Shown one piece after another: positions 16,220-24,404 of a DNA stretch of 64,000 nt (its first letter is position 1; each line of letters opens with the position of its first letter). Both the position numbers and the translations under genes were made by a program. Origin of the DNA: Brachybacterium sp. YJGR34 (lineage in GTDB: Bacteria > Actinomycetota > Actinomycetes > Actinomycetales > Dermabacteraceae); assembly GCF_003347015.1 (NCBI RefSeq), contig NZ_PNFB01000003.1:62001-126000 (forward strand). The letters run 5' to 3'. Below the pieces are notes generated by a model that saw nothing but the letters and a program-made list of their open reading frames with translations, had not been told where the DNA came from and did no database searches.

Positions 16220-17617
16220 ATGAGCGGTCCCGCACTGCATCAGTCCTACGCCGAGGCCCTGCCCGACCTCTCGGTGCCCTGGCGGGCCGAGGCGCCCCCG
16301 GACCCGGCGGTGGCCTGGCTGAACGAGGATCTCGCCCGCGAGCTCGGTCACGACCCCGCGTGGCTGCGCGGCGCGGAGGGCATGGCGCTGCTGACCGGGC
16401 AGATCGAGGGGACCACCGCGCAGGCGTACGCCGGCCATCAGTTCGGCAGCGCGAACCCGCAGCTCGGCGACGGACGGGCCGTGCTGCTGGGCGACCTCGT
16501 GGACACCCGGGGGCGGCGCCGCGACCTGCACCTCAAGGGGGCCGGTCGCACCCCCTTCGCGCGCGGCGGCGACGGCAGGGCGCCCCTGGGGCCGATGCTG
16601 CGCGAGGCCGTGATCGGTGAATGGCTGCACGCCTGCGGCGTGCCGACCACCCGGGCGCTCGCGGTCCTGACCACCGGCGAGCCGATCGCACCGCGGCAGG
16701 GCACCGCCCCGGAGCCGGGCGCGCTGCTGGTGCGGGTCGCCGCCAGCCACCTGCGGGTGGGGACGGTCCAGTACGCGGCCTGGCACCTCGGGCCCGAGGT
16801 GACCGGTGAGCTCGTCGAGCACGCGATCACCCGGCATCACCCGTCGGCCGACGGACCCCTGGGGCTGCTCGAGGCCGTCGCCCGCTCCCAGGCCGAGCTC
16901 GTCGCGCAGTGGATGCTCCTCGGCTTCGTGCACGGGGTGATGAACACCGACAACATGGCGCTCAGCGGGGAGGGCATCGACTACGGACCCTGTGCCGTCC
17001 TCGACGAGCACCGCCGCGGTGCCGTCTTCAGCTCGATCGATCGCGGCGGGCGCTACGCCTACGGGAACCAGCCCGGCATCGCGCTGTGGAACCTCTCCCG
17101 CTTCGCCGAGGCCCTGCTGCCCGTGGTCGACGCGCGCACCCCGGACGATGCCGTCTCGCAGGCCACCGCCGTGCTCGAGGGGTACGAGGGCTGGTACCGC
17201 GACGCCTACGCCCTCCGCCTCGGGCGGGCACTGGGCGTCGACGCCGCGCCGGAGGAGGTGCTCGCGCTCGGCGAGGAGGTGTTCGCCCTGCTCGAGCGGC
17301 TGCGCAGGGACCACACGCGGTCGCTCCGGTCGCTCGGGGCGGGGGACGCCGCGGTGCTCGCCGAGGATCCCGCGCTCGCGGCGCGGTGGCGGGCCTCCGG
17401 CGGCGGCGCAGGGGGCCGCGAGATCGTCACCCCCGTGTACGTGCCGCGGAACATCGCGCTCGAGGAGTCGTTGCGGGCCGCGCACCGCGGAGATCTCGCG
17501 CCGGTGCACGAGATGCTGGACGCGGTCCGCTCCCCGTTCACGGTCCGCGAGGGCCTCGAGCACCTCGAGGGACCGGGCGAGGGCACTGAAGGTTTCACCA
17601 CCTTCTGCGGGACCTGA
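16220..17617 (+). CDS. selO: SelO family protein AMPylator (YdiU/UPF0061)
   Basis: 465 residues; a pseudokinase-fold enzyme that transfers AMP from ATP to protein hydroxyl groups and is linked to oxidative stress in its studied members. Signature segments are AYAGHQFGSANPQLGDGRA, HLKGAGRTPFARGGDGRAP (nucleotide-binding loop), FVHGVMNTDNMALSG and DYGPCAVLD (metal-binding region), and IALWNLSRFAEALLP. The protein ends TFCGT, with Cys at residue 463, where eukaryotic SelO has selenocysteine and E. coli YdiU a redox Cys. GAGGGAGGTGAGG precedes the ATG at 16220; a longer in-frame start at 16160 is less likely. Divergent from the ROK operon. Confidence 0.93.
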   Translation: MSGPALHQSYAEALPDLSVPWRAEAPPDPAVAWLNEDLARELGHDPAWLRGAEGMALLTGQIEGTTAQAYAGHQFGSANPQLGDGRAVLLGDLVDTRGRRRDLHLKGAGRTPFARGGDGRAPLGPMLREAVIGEWLHACGVPTTRALAVLTTGEPIAPRQGTAPEPGALLVRVAASHLRVGTVQYAAWHLGPEVTGELVEHAITRHHPSADGPLGLLEAVARSQAELVAQWMLLGFVHGVMNTDNMALSGEGIDYGPCAVLDEHRRGAVFSSIDRGGRYAYGNQPGIALWNLSRFAEALLPVVDARTPDDAVSQATAVLEGYEGWYRDAYALRLGRALGVDAAPEEVLALGEEVFALLERLRRDHTRSLRSLGAGDAAVLAEDPALAARWRASGGGAGGREIVTPVYVPRNIALEESLRAAHRGDLAPVHEMLDAVRSPFTVREGLEHLEGPGEGTEGFTTFCGT

Positions 17618-17733
17618 TCTCCCCCGAGACCATGCTCTGACCTGCACGCCTGGACGTGACGGAGATCATAGTGGATGCTCGGGCTCCACCCTGAGTGGGA
17701 ACTGGACCCTGATCCCGATCACCGGAGGACGTC

Positions 17734-19047
17734 ATGGACTTCCTGTCGAGCGTGAACTGGGCGGAGTTGGGACTGAAAGTCCTCGCCGCCATCGCCATCC
17801 TCGTGGTCACCGCCGTGGTGGCCGCCCTGGTCAAGAACGGCGTGGCCCGTCTGACCCGTAAGATCCCCGCCCTCCAGCGTCCCGGTGTGGACGGGACCGG
17901 CCTCGGCAACTCGATCGGGAGCATCGCCTCCATGATCGTGTGGCTGCTGGGGCTGATCATCGTGCTGGGCATCTTCCAGCTCTCCCAGGTGCTCTCGCCC
18001 GTCGTGGTGATGCTCGAGCGCGCCCTGAGCTATGTCCCGAACATCATCGGCGCCGTCTTCGTCTTCATCATCGGTCTGACGATCGCGAAGATCGTGAAGG
18101 CGCTGATCCAGACCGCGCTGAACGCGGTGGACTTCGGTGCGCTCCTGGGCACCGCCCAGACCCGCCTGAACAAGGTCACCGGCGGCGTCGCCGGATCGGC
18201 CGCCTCGCCGCAGCACGCGGGTCAGGCGCCGCAGGGTGCCCCGGGCTCCTCCTCGGCCGCTCCCGCGTCCTCGCCCACGGCCGCCTCGAAGGTGCCCGAG
18301 ATCATCGCGCAGGTCGCCTTCGCGCTGATCATGATCGTGGTGTCGATCGCGGCGCTGCAGATCCTCGGCATCGCCTCCATCTCCGAGCCGGCCTCGGCGA
18401 TGCTGGCCGCGGTGTTCCTCGCGATCCCGAACATCATCGCCGCCGTGGTGCTGGTGGGGATCGGCGTGCTCATCGCCCGCTTCGTCTCCGGCCTCCTCCG
18501 CCCGATCCTCGAGGGCGCGGAGGTCGATGCGTGGCTGACCCGGCAGGAGATCCTCCCGCAGGGCTCCACCATCACGCCGACCGTGCTGCGCGTGGTCGAG
18601 ATCGCCGTGGTGCTGTTCTTCGCCGTGATGGGTGCTCAGGTACTCGGGTTCTCCCAGATCACCGCGCTCCTCAGCGAGATCCTCGAGCTCGGCGGCAGCG
18701 TGCTGTTCGGCGGTGCGATCATCGCCGCCGGCTTCTTCATCGCGATGATCGTCGGCAAGCTGCTCTCCGGCACCGCCGCGACCATCGTGCGCTGGTCGAT
18801 CATCGTCCTGTTCACCGCCATGGGCCTGCAGTCCATGGGCGTGGCCGACTCGATCATCGAGATGGCCTTCGGCGCCCTCGTGATCGGCGGCGCCGCCGCG
18901 GCGGTGCTGGCCTTCGGGCTCGGCGGCCGGGAAGCGGCCGCCCGTCAGCTCGCCAAGCTCGAGCAGAAGCAGGAGCAGGCCCCTGCTCCGGCGCCGTCGG
19001 CCGACGGCGGATCCGTGGTGCCCCCGCGTCCGGACACGCTGGGCTGA
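17734..19047 (+). CDS. TM-helix-repeat membrane protein (CmpX-like, mechanosensitive-channel related)
   Basis: 437 residues with two sets of hydrophobic repeats. Helices start at LGLKVLAAIAILVVTAVVAA, and the paired motif VPNIIGAVFVFIIGLTIAKI (about residues 105-124) recurs as IPNIIAAVVLVGIGVLIARF (about 230-249): the conserved TM-helix repeat of CmpX-type proteins. An Ala/Pro/Ser-rich linker (about 155-190) separates the halves, and the C-terminus is a charged cytoplasmic tail. Small-conductance channel or envelope-stress role by family; not proven. Its own ribosome binding site (GGAGGACGTC) precedes the ATG. A bidirectional terminator follows. Confidence 0.8.
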   Translation: MDFLSSVNWAELGLKVLAAIAILVVTAVVAALVKNGVARLTRKIPALQRPGVDGTGLGNSIGSIASMIVWLLGLIIVLGIFQLSQVLSPVVVMLERALSYVPNIIGAVFVFIIGLTIAKIVKALIQTALNAVDFGALLGTAQTRLNKVTGGVAGSAASPQHAGQAPQGAPGSSSAAPASSPTAASKVPEIIAQVAFALIMIVVSIAALQILGIASISEPASAMLAAVFLAIPNIIAAVVLVGIGVLIARFVSGLLRPILEGAEVDAWLTRQEILPQGSTITPTVLRVVEIAVVLFFAVMGAQVLGFSQITALLSEILELGGSVLFGGAIIAAGFFIAMIVGKLLSGTAATIVRWSIIVLFTAMGLQSMGVADSIIEMAFGALVIGGAAAAVLAFGLGGREAAARQLAKLEQKQEQAPAPAPSADGGSVVPPRPDTLG

Positions 19048-19061
19048 GCATCACGCACTGC

Positions 19062-19093
19062 GAGGCCGCCGGGGATCCGTCCCCGGCGGTCTC
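19062..19093. terminator. Bidirectional terminator
   Basis: A 14-bp stem with one G-T pair (19062-19075 with 19080-19093) and TCCG loop lies between the convergent genes ending at 19047 and 19102. Confidence 0.85.
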
Positions 19094-19101
19094 GTCCGTG
19101 C

Positions 19102-20742
19102 TCAGCCCAGCGCCGCGAGGATCCGCTCGTCGACCGCACGGCGGGCGCGCAGATGCTCGCCGACGTCGTAGGAGAAGGACGAGTACGTCAGCGTCCCGCC
19201 CTCGTCCACGAGCGCCTTCGCGCTCGGCACGTCCGTGAGCTCCCCCAGCCAGGTCAGCGCCCGATGGTCGGCCATGGCCTGCGCGAACACGCGGTGGCGG
19301 ATCGAGGGCCAGGGGGTGCCGTCGGGCCCCGGGTAGACGGCGAAGGCGTCACCGCCGTAGAAGGCGCCGCCGGCGCAGGTGTCCTCGAAGGGGTCCAGCG
19401 GCGCCAGGGAGAACTGCGTCCACCAGAAGTTGTAGCCCCAGTGCAGGAAGCCGGGGGCGTCGAAGGCGAACAGCTGCCGGCCCAGCACCCGGTTCCGCAC
19501 CGAGGGCAGGGCGATGTAGCGGTTGGCGACCTCCCGGTTCTGGGAGACGCAGTAGTACACCCAGGGCCTCCTCCCGGCATCCAGGAAGGGGCCAACGTGG
19601 TCGCTGGCGACGATCGGGGTGGGCACCAGCCCCTGCTCGGCGAACTCCAGCGAGCTGAGCGCATCGACGATCTGCGCTCCCTCGAGCAGGTCCGCGACCT
19701 GCTCGCGCGCCGCCTGGTAGTCCTCGATGTGGTCCTCCCCCGGCTCGTCGCTGAGGTGCCACAGCACCTGGCCGTCCCAGTGCGCGTCCAGGTGCGCCCG
19801 CAGCGCAGGGATCAGTGCCTCCAGCAGACGGCGATAGGTGGGGGAGGTCGCGGGGACGTGCCATCCGAAGCGGTCCTCGGGGCCGTCCGGGGTGTCGACG
19901 CGGATCGCCGGCGTCGCACGGGCGCCCCACTGGGTGAACAGGTGGGCGATCTCGAGGGAGACGATCCCCAGCTCGCGGCACATCCGCAGCCAGCGGTCCA
20001 GGCGCGTGAAGTCGAAGGAGTACGCGCCGTCGACCTCGCGGATCCCCACCAGCTGGACCGTGGGCCGGCGGTGGTCCACCGCGGTGTCCAGCGGGGGCGT
20101 CCAGGTGGGGGTGAGCACCGAGTTCACGTCCATCTCGCGGGCGGAGGCGAGGCAGGCCCGGATCAGCTCCCAGTGCCGTTCGGAGAACACCTCGACGTCG
20201 TAGTACGTGGAGAGGCTTTCCGCGTGGAGCCAGTGGGTGTTGGTGATCTCCAGCGGCGGCAGGCGGTGGGGATGGACCTGCAGGCGGACCGTGTGCTCGG
20301 CCAGCGGCCGGTCGTCCTCGCCCACGAGGGCGAGCGTCAGCGCGTGGTCGCCGGCGTCTGCCTCGTCCATGGGGAGCACGTCGACCCACAGCGCCTCCCA
20401 GCGGCCGGGGGAGACGGTCGTCGAGTCCCCGGCGAGCGGCTCGAGAAGGTCCGGGTACGCGCCGGGAGCGGTGACCAGGTAGTGCGCGTCCGGGTCCGGG
20501 GGAGCCGGGGTGGAGACCGGCACCCGGCGCACCGCATGGACGCGGGCGCGGGCGGCGAGGGCGCCGCGCAGCTGCACGCGCAGCGGGACGGGGGCGGAGG
20601 CGTCGTCGATCCTCACCGCGAGCTGCACGGAGAGCCTCTCGCCGAGGAATCCGGAGGCGTGGGCGCCCCCGATGAGCTCGGCCGGGCGCGGGGGACGGTC
20701 GCCGAGCACCTTCTCCAGGGAATCGGTCAGGACGGACTGCAC
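19102..20742 (-). CDS. DUF4091 glycoside-hydrolase-like protein
   Basis: 546 residues, no signal peptide, so cytoplasmic. An N-terminal beta-rich region (about 1-170) with WEALWVDVLPMDEADAG and a short extension is followed by a TIM-barrel-like domain with WLHAESLSTYYDVEVFSERHW, the likely acidic catalytic region HLSDEPGEDHIEDY, and the DUF4091 end APGFLHWGYNFWWTQFSLAP...YPGPDGTPWPSIRHRV. The family is associated with glycosidases such as GH123; activity here is inferred. GTG start at 20742 with GAGGAG five bases upstream. It stands alone between a terminator and a short unusual ORF on the other strand, so no pathway is evident. Confidence 0.8.
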   Translation of the reverse strand: MQSVLTDSLEKVLGDRPPRPAELIGGAHASGFLGERLSVQLAVRIDDASAPVPLRVQLRGALAARARVHAVRRVPVSTPAPPDPDAHYLVTAPGAYPDLLEPLAGDSTTVSPGRWEALWVDVLPMDEADAGDHALTLALVGEDDRPLAEHTVRLQVHPHRLPPLEITNTHWLHAESLSTYYDVEVFSERHWELIRACLASAREMDVNSVLTPTWTPPLDTAVDHRRPTVQLVGIREVDGAYSFDFTRLDRWLRMCRELGIVSLEIAHLFTQWGARATPAIRVDTPDGPEDRFGWHVPATSPTYRRLLEALIPALRAHLDAHWDGQVLWHLSDEPGEDHIEDYQAAREQVADLLEGAQIVDALSSLEFAEQGLVPTPIVASDHVGPFLDAGRRPWVYYCVSQNREVANRYIALPSVRNRVLGRQLFAFDAPGFLHWGYNFWWTQFSLAPLDPFEDTCAGGAFYGGDAFAVYPGPDGTPWPSIRHRVFAQAMADHRALTWLGELTDVPSAKALVDEGGTLTYSSFSYDVGEHLRARRAVDERILAALG

Positions 20743-20834
20743 GGGGATCTCCTCGCGGGCGACGACGGTGTCGGGCGGTGGGCCCGGTCCATCCTGGCAC
20801 GTCGGCGCCGCGATGAGCCCGCGCCGAAAAAGCG

Positions 20835-20863
20835 TTGCCCCGCGGGGCGGGGGGGTCTACGGT
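20835..20863 (+). promoter_or_regulatory. Promoter of the 12-codon ORF
   Basis: TTGCCC (20835-20840) and TACGGT (20858-20863) with 17-base spacing. Transcription would start about seven bases before the extended Shine-Dalgarno sequence. Confidence 0.6.
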
Positions 20864-20875
20864 GGTCGGACACTG

Positions 20876-20890
20876 GAAAGGAGGTGATCC
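20876..20890 (+). promoter_or_regulatory. Extended Shine-Dalgarno sequence, 15 bases complementary to the 16S rRNA 3' end
   Basis: GAAAGGAGGTGATCC is the exact complement of the GGATCACCTCCTTTC terminus of bacterial 16S rRNA. Ordinary sites in this window match four to seven bases. It ends five bases before the GTG of the short ORF at 20896. Confidence 0.8.
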
Positions 20891-20895
20891 GAGAA

Positions 20896-20934
20896 GTGAT
20901 TTCTTATCGGACATGTGAGGTGGCTCGCCGCTGA
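20896..20934 (+). CDS. Twelve-codon ORF with hyper-strong ribosome binding site
   Basis: GTG ATT TCT ... CGC CGC TGA encodes MISYRTCEVARR. Function unknown. It has its own promoter (20835-20863), an SD of maximal complementarity and several infrequent codons (TCT, TAT, TGT) against the local bias. A hairpin with a bulged base (20921-20929 with 20935-20942) spans its stop codon, and a second hairpin CCCGC-TCCG-GCGGG (20952-20965) follows. Possible readings: a regulatory peptide, a sensor of free 30S subunits, or a small RNA that titrates the anti-Shine-Dalgarno. The next gene starts at 21095 with a separate -10 element. I have an impression of similar EVARR-ending short ORFs in other actinobacteria but cannot check it. 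Confidence 0.55.
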   Translation: MISYRTCEVARR

Positions 20935-20965
20935 GGCGACCATCGACCTGACCCGCTCCGGCGGG

Positions 20966-21094
20966 CCTTCAGATCGACGGACGCGCAGCGAATACCACCG
21001 AGCTGCCGGGACCCCCAGGGGTCGGATCTCGTCCCTCCGACCAGCGCCTCGTGCGCGACCTGGGGGTCTTCCCCTGCCCGGATACCCTGCGGGC
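20966..21094 (+). other. Intergenic region with competing inverted repeats
   Basis: Between the 12-codon ORF and the esterase. GACCCCCAGG (21010-21019) can pair locally with the adjacent GGGGTC (to 21023) or over longer range with CCTGGGGGTC (21059-21068). TACCCT (21083-21088) is a probable -10 for the esterase. No coding sequence is evident. Confidence 0.4.
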
Positions 21095-21763
21095 ATGACG
21101 CAGAGCCCCCTGACCCTGATCTCCCCGGACCTCGATCCCGGCGCCGTGGTGCGCGAGGAGGCGGAGCCCGGCGCGGGGATCGTCCTGCTCCTGCACGGCC
21201 TGGGCAGCCATGAGGGTGACCTCGCGGGTCTGATCCCGCTGCTGCCGGCCCGTTTCACCTATGTCTCCGTGCGGGGCATCCACCGGTACGGGGCGGGTTT
21301 CGCCTGGCTCGAGCATCCGCTCGATCCCGAGCGCCCCGCGGCGCTGGAGGCCTCGGCCCAGGCGGTCGAGCGCTGGATCGCCGCGCAGGAGGCCCCGGTC
21401 GTGGGCGCCATCGGCTTCTCCCAGGGCGGGATGCTCGCCCTGCAGCTGCTGCGTCGCAGCCCTCGCGCGCTGGACTTCGTCGTGAACCTCTCCGGTGCGC
21501 CCTTCCCGGCGCCGATGCCCGGCGATGCCGCGCTCGCCGAGGCCTCCCCGCCGGTGCTGTGGGGCCACGGCGGCCTGGATCCTCTGTTCGACGAGGACCG
21601 CGAGGAGCAGGTGCGCCGCTACCTGCGCGAGCACACGCAGCTGAGCGAGGTGCTCCGCCCCGCCCTGGGTCATGCGGTGGACGAGGTCGAGGTGGAGGCG
21701 ATCGTGCGGTTCCTCGCGGAGCTGCCGGGCACGGATGCTCCCGCCGGCGGCGCACCGGCCTGA
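21095..21763 (+). CDS. Alpha/beta hydrolase, carboxylesterase/phospholipase type
   Basis: 222 residues, cytoplasmic, of the small serine-esterase type. It shows LLLHGLGSHEGD (oxyanion region, residues about 30-41), GFSQGG (nucleophile Ser about residue 108), then WGHGGLDPLF (Asp) and LGHAVDEVEVE (His). The catalytic triad is complete. Typical substrates are short acyl esters or lysophospholipids. The ATG at 21095 lies six bases after TACCCT and lacks a ribosome binding site, so the message is probably leaderless and separate from the short ORF upstream. An in-frame upstream extension to 20915 exists but gives a non-family N-terminus. Confidence 0.88.
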   Translation: MTQSPLTLISPDLDPGAVVREEAEPGAGIVLLLHGLGSHEGDLAGLIPLLPARFTYVSVRGIHRYGAGFAWLEHPLDPERPAALEASAQAVERWIAAQEAPVVGAIGFSQGGMLALQLLRRSPRALDFVVNLSGAPFPAPMPGDAALAEASPPVLWGHGGLDPLFDEDREEQVRRYLREHTQLSEVLRPALGHAVDEVEVEAIVRFLAELPGTDAPAGGAPA

Positions 21764-21842
21764 ACTCCGGCGCGGGAGCGCGCGTGACATGCCGTCCACA
21801 GCTCTCCCGCCCTCGGGGGTCTGGTTGTAGCATTCCCTCATT

Positions 21843-21864
21843 CCCCGGCCGACGGTCGGCCGGG
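21843..21864 (+). promoter_or_regulatory. Hairpin in the CNNM operon leader
   Basis: CCCGGCC pairs with GGCCGGG (stem of seven to ten base pairs, small loop) about 80 bases after the esterase stop. It may terminate the esterase transcript or belong to the leader of the CNNM operon. Confidence 0.4.
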
Positions 21865-21886
21865 CGATGAGGAGCACCAGGAGACC

Positions 21887-21979
21887 ATGAGCGCCGCCAG
21901 CGACGCCCCCAGTGACAGTCGAAGGCCTTCGGGCCTGAGCAGACGCACGTCCCACGGGGGGATCCGTCCATGGACCTGA
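21887..21979 (+). CDS. Possible leader ORF overlapping the first CNNM gene
   Basis: ATG at 21887 is preceded by CCAGGAGACC, a better ribosome binding site than that of the real gene. The 30-residue product (MSAASDAPSDSRRPSGLSRR... ending PWT) is Ser/Arg/Pro-rich and uses codons rare in this genome (AGT, CGA, AGG, AGA). Its TGA lies at 21977-21979, eight bases inside the CNNM coding region in another frame, so termination and re-initiation would be coupled. A TTCG-loop hairpin (AGGCC/GGCCT, about 21921-21935) sits within it. It could be a regulatory leader peptide, as known for some magnesium transporter genes, or a structured RNA with a chance ORF. Confidence 0.4.
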   Translation: MSAASDAPSDSRRPSGLSRRTSHGGIRPWT

Positions 21980-23367
21980 TCGGTCCCCTCATATCCCTGG
22001 CGGTCGGCCTGGTGCTGATCGCCGCCTGCGGTGGCTTCGTGGCCGCCGAGTTCTCCCTGATCACCGCCAACCGCAACGACGTCGAAGCCGCCGTCGAGGC
22101 CGGCGACAAGCGCGCCGTGGGCGTGCTGCGGGGCATGAAGACCCTCTCCACGCAGCTCTCCGGCGCCCAGCTGGGCATCACCGTCACCAACCTGGGCATC
22201 GGCTTCCTCGCCGAGCCCGCGATCGCCGCGCTGGTGAGCCCCCCGCTGGTCGACCTCGGACTGACCGCCGTCGCCGCCCGCTCGGTCTCCGTGATCATCG
22301 CCCTCGTGCTCGCCACGGGGATGACCATGATCTTCGGCGAGCTGGTCCCCAAGAACCTCGCGATCGCCGAGCCGCTGAAGACCGCGAAGTTCGTCGTCGG
22401 CTTCCAACGGGCCTTCACCACCGTCTTCAAGCTGCCGATCCGCCTGTTCAACGGCAATGCGAACGCCGTGGTGCGGATGCTCGGGGTCGAGCCGCAGGAG
22501 GAGCTGAGCTCCGCCCGCAGCGCGGAGGAGCTCTCCGTCCTGGTCAAGCACTCCGCGGAGGAGGGTGCACTGGCGGAGGAGACCGCCTCGCTGGTCCAGC
22601 GCACCCTCGCCTTCGGCGACCGTCGCGCGCACGACGCGATGGTGCCCCGCGGGCGGATGGACTCCCTCGAGGTCGACCAGTCCGTCGCCGAGCTGCTGGA
22701 GCTGGCCCGCACCACCGGCCACTCCCGCTTCCCCGTGCTGGACGACGAGAACGAGATCGCGGGCGTCGCGCACATCCGCCACGGCCTCGCGATCCCCTTC
22801 GCACAGCGCGCGCGCACCCGGGTCGACGCCGTGATGGGGCCGGCCACCTTCGTGCCGGACACCGTCCCGCTGGACGACCTCATGGACACCCTCCGCGCCG
22901 GCGGCCTGCAGATGGCCGTGGTGGTCGACGAGTTCGGCGACCACGCCGGGCTGATCACCCTCGAGGACCTGGTCGAGGAGATCGTCGGCGAGGTCCGCGA
23001 CGAGCACGACGAGGAGATGGACGACACCCCCGAGCCCGACGGCTCCTGGGACCTCGACGCCCGGATGCGGCCCGACGAGGCCGCCGAGCGGCTCGGCGTC
23101 AGCGTGCCCGAGCACGAGGACTACGACACCCTGGGCGGCTTGGTCACCCTCGAGCTGGGACGCCTGGCCGAGGTCGGCGACGAGGTGGTGGTCGACACCG
23201 ACCCCGCCCCCGGGGAGGAGCCCGCGCGACTGCGGATCCGCGTCACCGAGGTCGACGGCCTGCGCATCGAGACGGTGCACGCGAACGTCGAGCAGGTCGA
23301 CCCGGACCATGAGGACGACGAGCCGAGCGACGCGCTCCGGCGCGAGGAGAGCGGGGTGCGGCGATGA
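21970..23367 (+). CDS. CNNM/HlyC-CorC family transporter (first of pair)
   Basis: 465 residues. An N-terminal CNNM membrane domain with four hydrophobic segments (FVAAEFSLITANRNDVE, QLGITVTNLGIGFLAEP, FGELVPKNLAIAEP) is followed by two CBS domains (about 215-340; HSRFPVLDDENEIAGV and GLITLEDLVEEIVGEV) and a C-terminal CorC-HlyC domain ending in an acidic tail. Members move or regulate Mg2+, Co2+ or Na+. Start chosen at the ATG at 21970. It overlaps the next gene by four bases (ATGA). A leader ORF and a hairpin precede it, hinting at post-transcriptional control. Confidence 0.93.
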   Translation: MDLIGPLISLAVGLVLIAACGGFVAAEFSLITANRNDVEAAVEAGDKRAVGVLRGMKTLSTQLSGAQLGITVTNLGIGFLAEPAIAALVSPPLVDLGLTAVAARSVSVIIALVLATGMTMIFGELVPKNLAIAEPLKTAKFVVGFQRAFTTVFKLPIRLFNGNANAVVRMLGVEPQEELSSARSAEELSVLVKHSAEEGALAEETASLVQRTLAFGDRRAHDAMVPRGRMDSLEVDQSVAELLELARTTGHSRFPVLDDENEIAGVAHIRHGLAIPFAQRARTRVDAVMGPATFVPDTVPLDDLMDTLRAGGLQMAVVVDEFGDHAGLITLEDLVEEIVGEVRDEHDEEMDDTPEPDGSWDLDARMRPDEAAERLGVSVPEHEDYDTLGGLVTLELGRLAEVGDEVVVDTDPAPGEEPARLRIRVTEVDGLRIETVHANVEQVDPDHEDDEPSDALRREESGVRR

Positions 23368-24404
23368 GCACCGGCCTCGGACTGACCCTCACCCTCGTGC
23401 TGCTGGCGCTGAACGCCTTCTTCGTCGGCTCCGAGTTCGCGCTGATCTCCGCGCGCCGCTCGGTGATCGAGCCCAAGGCCCTCGAGGGCCACTGGGCCGC
23501 GAAGGTCACCATCGGCGCGATGGAGCAGATCTCCCTCATGATGGCCGGTGCCCAGATGGGCATCACCGTCGCCTCCCTCGCCCTCGGCGCGATCAGCGAG
23601 CCGGCGATCGCCCACCTCATCGAAGGGCCGCTGGAGATGCTCGGAGTGCCGGGCGCCTTCACCCATCCGATCGCCTTCGTCATCGCGCTGGCGCTGGTCA
23701 CCTACCTGCACGTGGTCTTCGGCGAGATGGTGCCCAAGAACATCGCACTGGCCGGACCGGAGCGGATGGCGCTCATCCTCGCCCCGCCGATGGTCGCCGT
23801 GGTCACCGTGCTGCGTCCCCTGCTGTGGGTGCTCAACGGCTGCGGCAACCAGGTGCTGCGCATCCTCGGGGTCACCCCGAAGGACGAGGTCACCAGCGCC
23901 TTCAGCCGTAATGAGGTGGCGGCCATGGTCAGCGAGTCCCGTCAGGGCGGTCTGCTCGAGGACAACGACGAGGCGCTGCTGCTGGGCGCGCTGCGCTTCG
24001 ATGCGCGCAGCGTCGCGAACCTCGTGATCCCGCTGGATCAGGTCTCGACCCTCGCCGAGGGGGCCACCGCCGCCCAGGCGGAGGCAGCCGCCGTCGAGGG
24101 CTACTCCCGCTTCCCCGTGCAGGCGGCGGACGGGACGCTGACCGGCTACGTCCACATCAAGGACCTGCTGGACGCCGTCCAGGAGCGCCGCGACGCCCCG
24201 ATCCCCGCCGCCCGGGTCCGGACCCTGCCCGCGATCGGCGCCGAGGAGCCGTTGCGCCAGGCGCTCGCTTCGATGCAGGACTCCGGCGCCCACCTGGGCG
24301 CGGCCACCGATGCGGACGGCCGCGTGATCGGCATCGTGACCCTCGAGGACATGCTGGAGGAGCTCGTGGGACAGATCCGCGACGACTCGAGGATCGCCGC
24401 ATGA
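23364..24404 (+). CDS. CNNM/HlyC-CorC family transporter (second of pair)
   Basis: 346 residues, a shorter paralogue of the preceding protein. CNNM domain (NAFFVGSEFALISARRSVIE, AQMGITVASLALGAISEP, FGEMVPKNIALAGP) and paired CBS domains (YSRFPVQAADGTLTGYV; GIVTLEDMLEELVGQI), but no C-terminal CorC-HlyC domain. Tandem long/short CNNM pairs are common in actinobacteria and may form hetero-oligomers. Translationally coupled on both sides by 4-base overlaps, upstream with the longer paralogue and downstream with a methyltransferase. Confidence 0.92.
   Translation: MSTGLGLTLTLVLLALNAFFVGSEFALISARRSVIEPKALEGHWAAKVTIGAMEQISLMMAGAQMGITVASLALGAISEPAIAHLIEGPLEMLGVPGAFTHPIAFVIALALVTYLHVVFGEMVPKNIALAGPERMALILAPPMVAVVTVLRPLLWVLNGCGNQVLRILGVTPKDEVTSAFSRNEVAAMVSESRQGGLLEDNDEALLLGALRFDARSVANLVIPLDQVSTLAEGATAAQAEAAAVEGYSRFPVQAADGTLTGYVHIKDLLDAVQERRDAPIPAARVRTLPAIGAEEPLRQALASMQDSGAHLGAATDADGRVIGIVTLEDMLEELVGQIRDDSRIAA

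Noticed and set aside
21765-21969. Mn2+ (yybP-ykoY) or Mg2+ (M-box) riboswitch before the CNNM genes
   Set aside because: The conserved core sequences of these classes could not be found; only simple hairpins and the leader ORF are supported.
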